Source of the DNA: Acanthococcus lagerstroemiae
Taxonomy: Eukaryota; Arthropoda; Insecta; Hemiptera; Eriococcidae
Direction: 5' to 3'
DNA length: 64,000 nt
Assembly (NCBI GenBank): GCA_031841125.1
Contig: CM063113.1
Span: forward strand, 61,931,211 to 61,995,210
In this document: one piece after another, positions 1 to 10,300 of the stretch
Layout: the number at the start of each line of letters is the position of its first letter
How positions within the stretch are numbered: the first letter of the stretch is position 1
Translations under genes and position numbers: made by a program
The notes under the pieces: model-generated
Database searches by the model: none
What the model was told of the DNA's origin: nothing
What the model saw: the letters and a program-made list of their open reading frames with translations, nothing else

Positions 1-650
1 TAATACGATATCGGTACACCGTGATTCTGGAGCTTTTGAGTTTAACCTGATCTGCGAAAGTCGGTCTCACCAGACGTATGCACTATTATTGTTAATATGT
101 AACATCAGCCAGCCTTGCGACGCTATGTCAGTCAGATCCACAGGACAAGACATTGTAATACGCACGTTCTTTTACACTTCTAATGTAACATCGAGAGAAC
201 TTCACCGAACATTTTGATATTTCTTCCTTATTTCCGCAGTGGGAAAAACGTTTCCTCTCGAGTAGTGTGTTGGTTTATTTCTCGAATGTTAGACTCGCAT
301 TCTTAAGATTCTTCCGCAGTTTTTGCTCGTGGCTCGTTGTCTTTCGTACGTCGTTACAACGTTGTAGATTTTTCTTTTTCTATAGTCAAAATATGTACAT
401 CGAGTGTGGGTCGTAATACACGACAAATCAGTACAATACGTATGTAATTGCAGTAGGATATATGTACTAGCTTTACGAGCAGGGTATGATGGGAGTAATA
501 CAGGCTTGAAAAGAATTAATCGGGTATATGCCTGCTTATACGTACCGAAACGGCATATTGCAGAGGGTTAGAAAAATATGAATGCAGTAAATTGCAGGTA
601 TCGTCTGTCTTGTACAAATGTCACGTTAACGCTTGATTTATATAATTATT

Positions 651-680
651 GATTTTTTCGTTTTTGTTCCAGGTGAGTAA
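651..680 (+). promoter_or_regulatory. candidate recursive (zero-length exon) splice site
   Basis: A long pyrimidine tract ends in CCAG and is followed at once by GTGAGTAA, so a strong 3' splice site abuts a strong 5' splice site at 672/673. A possible branch region (gttaac) lies about 43 bases upstream. In Drosophila this arrangement is the signature of ratchet points that remove long introns in steps. A plus-strand terminal exon does occur downstream at 27811. That the two belong to one transcript is inference. An ordinary cryptic acceptor is the alternative. Confidence 0.4.
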
Positions 681-1539
681 AACTACCGACTTTGCGTGAT
701 TCTATATGGTCGACTCGTGTGCAGAAATTTCGGCATACTGTGGCGAAGAGCACGGATTCATCGGCGAATTCGAATATCGAGATTACTATGTCTCGTCTAT
801 TGCCAACTAGCCGAAAAGAAAGTAAGAATAGTGAATTGATATTAAACAAAGTTTCCAAATATATCTAACAGATGTTATCGTGTAACATGTGGGGTACAAG
901 TAGGTGAAGACCCGAGAAATCCCAGATTTAAACGTGGTTCCTCTCATTTCTCAAGAACCTATAGTACTAAGCGGAATTGTTGAATAATAATCGCATTTGC
1001 CACGGCGTTACCATTCTTAAAAGACGCTATTGTGGAAAATGGCTTGTACTCCAAATTTGGCTGAATTTAGATTTCATATTTGCGGTTGTACGATGCATAA
1101 GTTATGCGAAACTATTACCGAGTCAGAGACAAATCAAATGAGCACAATTCACTTCATTTACGTGTTATAACCGTGGAAAGAACTCAACAAAAACGTGCCT
1201 ACCTACGCGTAGCCGTCTTTTACTATCTTTTGAATTATATTGTAAATGATGGTATGCGTGAGTTCTCAGAAGTTCCTCTTAAATTTCTTAGCTCATGGCT
1301 CTTTACACCTGTTCTTTCAGTATTTACTTATCTTCTACTTTTCGTTGTTAAGTTGCGTAAATTGCAGGTCAAAAGCCTTCGGATAAAACGGCCGACTAAT
1401 TTTTATCGCCGATGTGGTACAATTCGATTGTGATATTTTCGTAAAACAACCGCCAATTTCTAGCTTATGGATACAGAAGATCAATTTTTGAAGAGAGATT
1501 AACTACCAGCTTTCGTCTGAAATCAGGAACCGAAATAAT

Positions 1540-1850
1540 GGCGAGAATGAACGAAATTTTCCTAAGGTCCTAGTCGGCCTTTGGAGAGCTGGCAAAGTAT
1601 CTCGAAAAGTTTCGAAGAAGTCTTAAAAATTCTTATCTACGCTTTAGTGACACTGAATAACTTAGGACACAGACTGAAGAAAATGTTAGAGAAGCTCAAT
1701 ATGTCGTATGTAAGTCTTAACAAAACTCGGAGAAGAGTCTAAATTTTTAAATTTTCATCGTAGAACTCAGAAGTTCTTATTTCGGGCTTAACGACTTCAA
1801 ATACTATTTAACCTAGACTCAAGAAGCTGGTGGAAGGACTTAAATGTACA
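1540..1850. repeat. diffuse degenerate repeat
   Basis: Loose copies of a motif like aagtcttaaaaa/gaagaagct recur every 30-60 bases. The same texture is seen at 45780-46080. Copies are too diverged to draw a unit, and no terminal repeats are visible. Confidence 0.3.
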
Positions 1851-2052
1851 ATGGGTGGTCCAAAAGTCGTTGCGCAACGCTCTGTACGGACTACATGCGC
1901 GATCTACTGGAGCACGACCGAACTAAAAGTGAAGTCTAGTTAATTTTCAGTCTAAAGAGGCCAAAACGAGCGCGCTTGCGTACATAGTCGCCGAGCTACA
2001 GCGGTTTGAAGTTAATGTGTTCGGATGTCGCCTACAAGCCAAACGCGTGTTG

Positions 2053-3300
2053 TATAAAATGAGTTCGGAAAGTGCGAATTTAAGAACGGGGGGATCCATT
2101 TTTGAACGCTTTATATGTGGTCCAGGAGAATATTTTCGTAAGTAAAAGACGGATAATGCGATTCTGGATAGTCAGTTACGGAGAAGCCCTGCTTAAATAG
2201 GTTTGAGAAACCCTGGAGTTTGTAAAGTCATCGCTACGGCTGGCCAACGAGTATTGTGTAGTGCATCTGGTTGTATAGCAATCGAGGTAGTTGACACGGT
2301 GACATTGTAGGGTAGGTAGGGAGGATTGAAACTGCTTTTGTGTTAAGGGTAGCTGATGAACAGAGCTCCGGTCGCGAAACACGACGTGCAGGCATTAGCT
2401 TCAGGTACTGTGTGGAGCGGTGTTGTGCGAAATATACGAATTTGTGAAGTTCGAAGTAGTGCGAAGTGGTTCCTTATCCAGAATAATTTTGACTGGTGAG
2501 TAATTCACTGAGTATGTGGGTTGCACACGGGGCACGCCGTACTGAGCTTAACCTAGTTTCAAAATAGATATTGTAATTTAGTCTATTATTAAGTTGGCAC
2601 CAGGTTAGTAGGAAAGAGTAGGCTAGCCATGAGAAGCTGATGAGGGTAGACGCTTGTTCGGAAACGAGGACACATTTTCCAGTGGGAATAATACTGAGTA
2701 ATTGAAGAGGCCTTAGGGGTCTTGGTGCCGTGCACAGATCGCCGGAAGAGGCAGTGCACGTCTTGTCGGCTGAAGCCGGTACAGTGGGTTGCGTGAGGCA
2801 GTACTTGCGACGCAGCGCGTTGTGGTGCATGGGATAGACATGTACACAGAGCGCCGGATGAGGCAGTGTATCAAGTGATTGTGGCGCGTTGAGGCGCCTT
2901 GGGAAGGCCGTGTACACAGATCGCCGGACGAGACAGTGTGCAACGGATTGGTACGTGGAGTCCCGTGAGGCATGTGGCCCAGGACGTTGCCAGAATCTAG
3001 CCGGCAGAAGGGTCGTGGTTTCAATAGGGCAGGGGCCTGCCCCCGGATCGCAGACCCGAGCTTGAAGTCTGATCAACTCTGCTCGGAGGGTGCGAGCGGG
3101 TGGTGGCTCCCGTGCTGGCCGGAGTGCTATGTGTGCTTGGCACAAGTGCGGTCACAACTAGAGTGGAGGGTGAGAAAGGAATGGGGATAGCCTAGCGAGA
3201 GAAGGGGTGTGCCGTCTGGTGCCAAAAAATAATCTTAGGAGTCCCAGTTGGAAGAGGGTGCTCAAATGTTTTTTTCTCTTACAGGTGCTGTGTTGGTCAA
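2053..3300. other. GC-richer block with imperfect internal repeat; possible non-coding exon
   Basis: A TATA-like tataaaa is at 2053-2059, and splice-donor-like gtaagtaa (about 2137) and gtgagtaa (about 2496) follow. From 2733 a motif cacaga(t/g)cgccgga occurs three times (2733, 2845, 2915), each followed by (g)cagtg. The minus-strand open frames of up to 223 codons across this block are low-quality, Arg/Pro/Cys-rich, and reflect the GC content and the repeat. The block could be a non-coding exon or an old retroelement end. Function is unknown. Confidence 0.3.
2733..2945. repeat. three imperfect copies of a GC-rich motif
   Basis: The core cacaga(t/g)cgccgga(a/t/c)gag(g/a)cagtg begins at 2733, 2845 and 2915, spaced 112 and 70 bases apart. 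Flanking parts of the units (gtgaggca, gcgttg) are also partly shared. It is a decayed tandem duplication with no recognised identity. Confidence 0.5.
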
Positions 3301-4783
3301 ATGCTGCAGTAGGAGAGTAGGGGATTAGATTAGGATTAAGTTGGTTTAAGTTGTTATCGTTCTTTTTAATTAATTATCTTTTAGATAATCTCCGGTTGTT
3401 TTGCCTTACTTGTCTTTCTGCTTACATATAGTAATATAGAATTTAAATTATCAGGCAGATGTGTGCTCTCGGGTCCTTGTCTGGTAGGTACAGAGACAAA
3501 TTCATGTTGGTATACTTGTAATACAGACCTTGAGGAATCCCGACTATCACGTCTTAAATATGAGCGTTGTTCTGTTTTCTCGCAGCTATACCGGCTTGTC
3601 TGTCTGCTTACTTGTGTGCCTGACTGTATCTTTCTGTCTGTTTATCTACATACCTCCCTTTTGTTCTTCTAGCTGCCCGACTGCTTGTCTGTACTTCTGA
3701 CTGGGTAGTAGGCGGGACAAATCACTACTTATGGTTGACTTGCTGGCCGTCTCTCTATTTAGCTGTACCTGAGCATAACACGTGTGCTCCAATAGGTTTT
3801 TTTTTGGATTCTCGAGATCGGCCACCACTCGGCGATTTCTTTTTCGACGAAGACCAAGTTTGTAGCGCATGGGGAGACGTACGTAGTATGTTTATTACAA
3901 TTAGCCGTGACATAATAGAGAGATAACGTGAATGATTCTAATGGCTGCGGGTCTGATACGACGAACTTGGGATATTATTACTGACGGAGCTGAAAGTTTT
4001 AGTGTGCGCGCCTTTGGAAAACGCCACTCGAGGTTGGAAGGGATCCCAGGAAATTGGCGTAAATTTAATGACCTCCTCTGGAACGGCACCGTACGGTTTG
4101 CCTTTTGCGTACTCGCGTATAGATATACGGTTTTATGGTAGGGTGAACTGCGCAATAGGTTACGTTAAGCTGTAGAGGAGGCACAGAGAAGCGTGCAGCT
4201 CTATGTATTTATTCGAAAAACCGCGCTCGTAAATAGTGCGAAACTTTGTCTGAAATTTCTTCGCGCCGATATTATAATAAAGTAGGTACAATTGGAATAT
4301 AAAATATCTCGACGCATTCGGGATGCTTTTTCGTTCACACACGCGCCCTCTCTCCTATACGCGCGCCATGTTGCGTCGCCTTTTCCTCGAAGTGCCGAAT
4401 TTGCGCGAATAAAATACGACTATAAAAATAATTTTCGGATTACCTCGACGAGCACCCTATCGTTCGGAGGTATAGCTTCGAGGTGCTAGCGACAATGGAA
4501 AGGCTGTACTCGTATAATACGAGTAGAAAGTGCGAAGCGAAAGAGCAGGAGTGAGGAGGCGTACGGCGCTCTTATACACATACAGACCTACATATGTAGC
4601 TGTAATAGTATGTACTTCGTCATCGATACGTGGAAATGAAATTCGCGGATCTGGTAATAATTTTCCGGCTCGCGATTTATCACGCCGAAAAATTAGTGCT
4701 GCGGATGAAAATAAACGAGGATTAGATATAATTACCTCAGAATCGCATCGTACGAATGGATTCCTTTTCGCTATATATATAGA
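3301..4783. other. non-coding; pyrimidine-rich GTCT-type low complexity
   Basis: Acceptor-like tracts end in CAG/cgcag at about 3284 and 3585, but no plausible exon follows either. At 3590-3715 the sequence is built from degenerate tgtctgcttgtctg words. The same kind of sequence recurs at 16.0-16.2 and 18.5-18.7 kb on the other strand. From about 4300 to 4740 the sequence is CpG-rich and unique, without a convincing open frame. Confidence 0.4.
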
Positions 4784-4791
4784 TATATATA
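4784..4791. repeat. left target-site duplication of the foldback element
   Basis: The 8 bases TATATATA directly precede the element and recur directly after it at 6227-6234. Because the insertion is in a TA-rich microsatellite, the exact length of the duplication is uncertain. Confidence 0.55.
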
Positions 4792-5376
4792 CAGGGTTAG
4801 TCAGTTTTCGACGCAGCATAGAAAAACTCCGTTAGCTGCGTGCAAATGTGACTCAACGTGTTGGTAGCGTATTGTACTTAGTCAGAATTCGATGCAGCAT
4901 TAAATTCGTTGAGAAAATTTTCCGATAATTTTTGAAGAATTTCTTAGGAAATATTCGGGGGAAAACGCCGATGGTTTGTGAAGGATTTTATCAAAAATCT
5001 TCAGAAAAAATGTTCGATAATGTCCGAAGAATTTCATTGTAAATCTTCGGAAAAATCTCCCATAATTTTTAAAGAATTTCATCAGAAAGTTTTAGAAAGA
5101 ATTTTGATAATTTCTGCATTGTTATGCAGTTTAAAATTCCATCAGAGATTTTCCCCGGATATTTCTTGTGAAATTCTTCAAAAGTTATCGGAAAAAACTC
5201 CCCCGAAGATTTTTAAAGAATCTCTTCGGAAAACATCGAAAATTATTCCTGAAGATTTTCGATGAATCTCTTCGGAGAATTTTTCCTGGGGGTTAGTTGT
5301 ATCGAAAATTACTGGAATTTGTTTCCGAAAATTTCCAGTGAAATTCCTTAAAAATCATTGGAAAATTTCCCCCGAA
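4792..5376 (+). repeat. left arm of foldback element
   Basis: This arm pairs base for base with the reverse complement of 5641-6226. Internally it consists of degenerate tandem words such as cgaagatttttaaagaat and gaatttcatcgg. Confidence 0.8.
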
Positions 5377-5640
5377 GATTTTTAAAAGTACAAATCGTCC
5401 AAGACTTTTCTTACAGGCTCTGAATTTCTTCTTCCTAGACCGACGCGGTTCGTACACTTGTATTATGACGGAACTGCTTAGTTTAAAACGCAGCATGAAA
5501 AATCTTATAATTTACAAGTGAAGCGTACTCGGCGCGTCCCTTATTTTTTTAAAACAATGAATTAGTGACGCGTATTCGATGCGTTTCTTATTCAAATCCT
5601 TGGGGAAAATCTCCGATGATTTTCGAAGAATTTCATCGAC

Positions 5641-6226
5641 AATCTTTGGGGAAATTTTCCAATGATTTTTAAGGAATTTCACTGGAAATTTTCGGAAACA
5701 AATTCCAGTAATTTTCGATACAACTAACCCCCAGGAAAAATTCTCCGAAGAGATTCATCGAAAATCTTCAGGAATAATTTTCGATGTTTTCCGAAGAGAT
5801 TCTTTAAAAATCTTCGGGGGAGTTTTTTCCGATAACTTTTGAAGAATTTCACAAGAAATATCCGGGGAAAATCTCTGATGGAATTTTAAACTGCATAACA
5901 ATGCAGAAATTATCAAAATTCTTTCTAAAACTTTCTGATGAAATTCTTTAAAAATTATGGGAGATTTTTCCGAAGATTTAATGAAATTCTTCGGACACTA
6001 TCGAACATTTTTTGTGAAGATTTTTGATAAAATCCTTCGCAAACCATCGGCGTTTTCCCCCGAATATTTCCTAGGAAATTCTTCAAAAATTATCGGAAAA
6101 TTTTCTCAATGAATTTAATGCTGCATCGAATTCTGACTAAGTACAATACGCTACCAACACGTTGAGTCACATTTGCACGCAGCTAACGGAGTTTTTCTAT
6201 GCTGCGTCGAAAACTGACTAACCCTG
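5641..6226 (-). repeat. right arm of foldback element
   Basis: Reverse complement of the left arm with very few differences. The outer end is ctgactaaccctg, followed by the right TATATATA duplication at 6227-6234. Confidence 0.8.
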
Positions 6227-9200
6227 TATATATACACACATATATGCACACACACACACACACACGTATTGTTACTCGTACTCGAACTCGAGTGTTCACC
6301 GTGGCAGTTCGCAGTAGTCGTCCGAGCTTTATTTCCATTCGCCTCGATAACTTCCTTATTCTCTTTTACGTTTCTTGCCGCGAAAATTTTCCAGACGAAC
6401 GTCCCCGGGTGCGCGGCGCGGATAGCGATACCGAGCGAGTACACTAAAGTTGCCGCTCCAAATTACCGTTCCATAGAAAATTTAACCGAAGGAAGCCTAT
6501 AAAGACAAATTACTCTCCAGAGGAGAACAGACATGAAAAACGAATGTTGAAAATTCTACAGAGAATTCCGGAAAATTTCAACGAAAGTAATTAAAGAATT
6601 TAGCTATCGCGCGATAGCTTTGGATATTATCAATCTCTTTTAACGTCCGAAAAGATATATGTCGGCAATTTTCTAATTTTTTTATTTAGCGAGATAATGT
6701 TTCCGTGTTCTTTCTTTTTTCCTCATCACTTTTCGCCGTGTACGAGTTTACTAGCTTTACTCTACTTCACTCGACTGTGCGAGTAAGTATCCAGTTTTCG
6801 CTCGTGTGTCCGTGCTCTCGTCCGTATCCGCGTCCGAGTCCGTGCTGCGCTCGTCTCTGTTCCATTTAAACTTCAATTCTGGAAGTGAAAGCTTGTGAAA
6901 CGGAAATCCTAATACGAGTCACAACGCGATGAACATAGAAAACACATTTAACACCGAATCCCTCGTTGAAAAAAGAACGTACAAACCCATTATAGGATCT
7001 CCATATCAGATGCGCCCCTCTTGCAGCTGTAAGTTTCCGATTCGAAATTGGATTCCAGGTGATAGTGGGGCTGTACGAAACTCTCGCTCGAGTCGTATAA
7101 CAAGCACGCTTCGTTAACGTTCGCATTCTTCATAAAAAAAAACTAATCACAAATTCTTAAAGGAAACGTAGAATCGTAAAGTGGTCTACGACCTCGAAAT
7201 CACGAGAGTTACTAGCAAAATTGAGGTTAAAATGGAAAAAAGGAAACGCTACCTGCACGTTAGGGTAGTCCGATTTCGTACTTTTTTTGAAATTTGGAAA
7301 CGGCTAATCAAAAGTTGTCATTTGACACTAAATGAACGTGTGCAAAATTTTCCTGAATACTCTTTCTGGCTCTGCGTGGACCTTAGATTCATTAGAACAC
7401 GTCAGACTACTGAAAACTCTGTTTTGTTCGAACTTCCTAAAGACTGTATTTTGGTTCCATTTTCTCCCGAGTGGATGGCAGCATATAGACGGAAAGGACT
7501 GGTTAAGGGAGATGACCTATGGAATTAATGGATCGACTGTTAGATAGACACATGATATAGAAATAAATAGAAAGGCCAGTAGGGATCCATTACTAGTTCT
7601 AAATTCTCATCCACCATAAATTATGTATTGAAAGGGAGTAAGAGAAATACATATTTGCTCTCCCTACGGATGTTTATTTTGTAGGAGGTAATGGTAGAGC
7701 TCCAGTTGTTAATGTCATGTTTTTATTCCATCTGGGATCCCCTTCCTCCGAATACTTTCCAGCATTCAGCCACTTTGAAACCCTTTTGATGTTTCTTGTG
7801 GACAATCGGTCTCTGGCTGTACTATGAATAGCCTGAAAAAATAAAACTGAAGTGAAAAAGAATAAGACGAAGAAGACGAAAACGGAAGCGAAGAAGAAAA
7901 AGTGAAGAAAAAGCAGAAGTGGTTCTGACTTCTTATAACCTTAGAGAGGTGACAGGCAGTCGTCACTCGAGGAATAATACGAGACAACAGATTTTTGGAT
8001 CCTTCTGTCTTTACCTACTTGTTTATTTCTCGAAACAATGTTTTCTTCTTGATCCGAGCTGATTTGTATCGTTCTACGAGAATATTATTATGCTTTCGTG
8101 ACGTAACTCGCTGCTAAATCCTCTATTACTTGGAAAAATGGAAAAAAAGTACCGTGACTTGTGCGGAAATCTACAAGTAGTTGACGTACTCGTAGTACAC
8201 TCTTGCATAATGTCTTCTGAATCAAAGAAATGAAGACGAGATAAAGAGTGTGCGTTCGTGACAAAGAGATGTGTACGTGCGAGTTGAACGCCGCTGGCGG
8301 TTGGAACGATCGTTGTCGGAATGCTCGCTCGAAAATGAATGAATGTCGAGACTTCATCTTATCGTACAATCACCGGTATACTACTAGTTGGCGTTGTTCC
8401 GTATAATATTTTGAATACGGTCTACGCAGAATTGCAGGAAATGAAGGTTCAAGGGGCACTTCTCGCAACAATTTAGCGACTAAACTGTTTCCGGATGATT
8501 AGAATTGGTATTGGGTGCGTCCGACAAATTTGAAATTTACTAAGTGCGTAAGTCACATGTTCAAGCTTTCTAATCGCCCTAAAAGATAATGATCCCCCTC
8601 CCCCCCAAAAAAAATCAATAAAAAAACTAAAGGGTTGCGCTCGTGTTTACCCCTTGCTGGAAGTATTATAGTCTGACAGCAACTTTCCTTCGTCTCCCGT
8701 CGAAGCGGAGAGCTAATAAGATTCACGTGTCGCAAAGGAGTAAAAATATCCTCGAGTTATTCGCCACTTTTACTAACTGCTAATTTTCCATATATGCATT
8801 GTAAATTTCGTAGCGAGAATAGGTTACGGTATGTAATAACAGTCGTAAACATACCCGCATTGAGATAAGAACCATAGGGGCTGCAGTAATTTTCACAAAT
8901 ATATTATGGTAGAAGAAGAAAAACCAGAGTGTTTTCTGTAAATTGATTTTCTCTGCTGTTTTTGATCATCATTTTGTGATACCCCTCTTCGTTTAGAAAT
9001 TGAATGAAATATACTGGAAGTTCCATCGCTGTGGCTGTCACACACATTGTTTCAAGATCGTTATTGTTCTTTTCTCAGCTCACGGAATCTATCTAGAAAG
9101 TGACATTGAAAACTAAAAGTCGAAAATAAGGAATTCTGTTAACTACTAAAAAAGAGAGGGAATATATTAGCCTAGAAACGAATTAGGCGACTCACGAAAC
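6227..9200. other. non-coding unique sequence
   Basis: A (CA)n microsatellite lies at 6247-6265 and an 18-base perfect palindrome, agctatcgcgcgatagct, at 6602-6619. From 6270 to 6450 and from 6740 to 6860 the sequence is CpG-richer and repeat-free. The open frames of up to 115 codons have no coding-like composition, no splice context and no recognised domain. Confidence 0.45.
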
Positions 9201-10300
9201 ACTATTTCAGATTCAAACAGTGAAAATTAAAGAAACCGGTCGTTAGCCCTCTACGGAGCCTGAAAGGTTGAAGTGAAAGGAGGAAGAATTGGAGAAATTT
9301 GATTAACTGAAGAAAAAATTCAGCGATCCGAGAAACCCTACCACTGATGCGAAGAACTAAAAACCTGAGAAATTTGAGTAGCGGGAAATGAGCTCCCCGT
9401 GGAGTCTGAAGGGTTGAGGAGAGAAGGAAAATAACTTCTGAAATATATTTAGCGACCATTAAAACCTCCATTTTTAAGCTCCTATGGGGAGGCTTCCACG
9501 GCTACATTAGCTCGAATTCCAAAAGTTAATATAATGCTCGTAAAAACATCTCCCACTTGCGTAAATGGTCAACTTTTTCCGTTTTTGCTCATACTTCACA
9601 GAAAATTGTTTTTCAACCCATGAAACTATCTAAGGGGTGGTACGACCGACAACGTGAAATTATTTTCCAGCGAGAATAAATAGGGATCAGCCTAGTGTGG
9701 AAGTGAGAAAATTAAATTAGAACAAACTGTAATAACGTGAGCAGCTTTGCTAGACAACTTTTTGTTAGCATGTATGGCAGACGTGACACCGGCCATACAT
9801 TGGAGGGTGGCTCATTAAAAATAATTAAATGTCGAAAATACTTACCGCCCTATTCTGCAGTCTACTTACTTGACTCTAAGTAAAAATTAAAATCCACAAT
9901 TTTTAAATGAGGTGTGGGTGGGAGGAGAATAATGTCGGAATTGAATTCAGTGACTAAAAACGTGCCCATGTTTTATTGTTCGGCGAAATCATTTTCCAGC
10001 CACTGGGGTCCGAATACTGTCGGAATTGAATTCAGTAACTCTGAAAACCTACTATGTGATATCCATGTGGCATTTTTCGACAAAGCATTTGCCAGTCTCC
10101 ACCCCGCTTCCAAGTTCTACAATTTTGATTTGAGGGTAAAAGCAGTACCGAAAATGGATTTAGCGACCCTGAAAATCTAAGAATTTTGACCTCATTATAA
10201 CCCTCGCTTCCTACCCTGGGTGTCACAGTTTTGATGTGAGAGTGAAAGTAATTTCGAAATTGAATTCGGCAGCTTCAAATACCACACACAGTGTTTCGAT
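9201..10300. repeat. degenerate dispersed repeat around a gaattgaattcagygac motif
   Basis: The words gaattgaattcag(t)gac (9938), the near-identical copy at 10023, aaaatggatttagcgacc (10151) and aaattgaattcggcagc (10256) recur 85-128 bases apart, each followed by (t)aaaaac-like sequence. The inverse-strand or looser forms appear at 9310-9470. Similar words occur at 21.2, 21.45, 50.5 and 54.4 kb. It looks like an ancient minisatellite or very old repeat background, not a gene. Confidence 0.4.

Larger units (their letters stand above)
1..2052. other. non-coding stretch, probably intronic or intergenic
   Basis: No frame here has convincing coding composition. The only sharp signal is the recursive-splice-like site at 651-680. 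From about 1540 to 1850 there is a degenerate family of short motifs resembling aagtcttaaaaa and gaagaagctc, like the diffuse repeat at 45.8-46.1 kb. Nothing else is recognised. Confidence 0.5.
4792..6226. mobile_element. foldback (long terminal inverted repeat) element, hAT-like ends
   Basis: The first ~585 bases (4792-5376) are almost perfectly repeated in inverse orientation at 5641-6226, around a 264-base centre. The termini read CAGGGTTAGTCAG inward on both sides, and 8-bp TATATATA repeats flank the element. CAGGG ends with 8-bp duplications are typical of hAT transposons. The arms themselves are built from a degenerate ~40-base unit rich in cgaagattttt, gaatttcat and ggaaaattttcc. No transposase is encoded: the frames present are repeat translations. 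Near-identity of the arms (for example a 2-base indel near 5040/5980) suggests a young element or ongoing arm conversion. It is probably a non-autonomous foldback hAT derivative. Confidence 0.8.

Noticed and set aside
2474..3145. 223-codon minus-strand frame
   Set aside because: Arg/Pro/Cys-rich translation of a GC-rich triplicated block. The same block gives other long frames on both strands, and no domain is visible.
4900..5265. frames inside the foldback element
   Set aside because: They are translations of the ~40-base internal repeat (FHQK/FRKIF-like periodicity) and mirror each other in the two arms.
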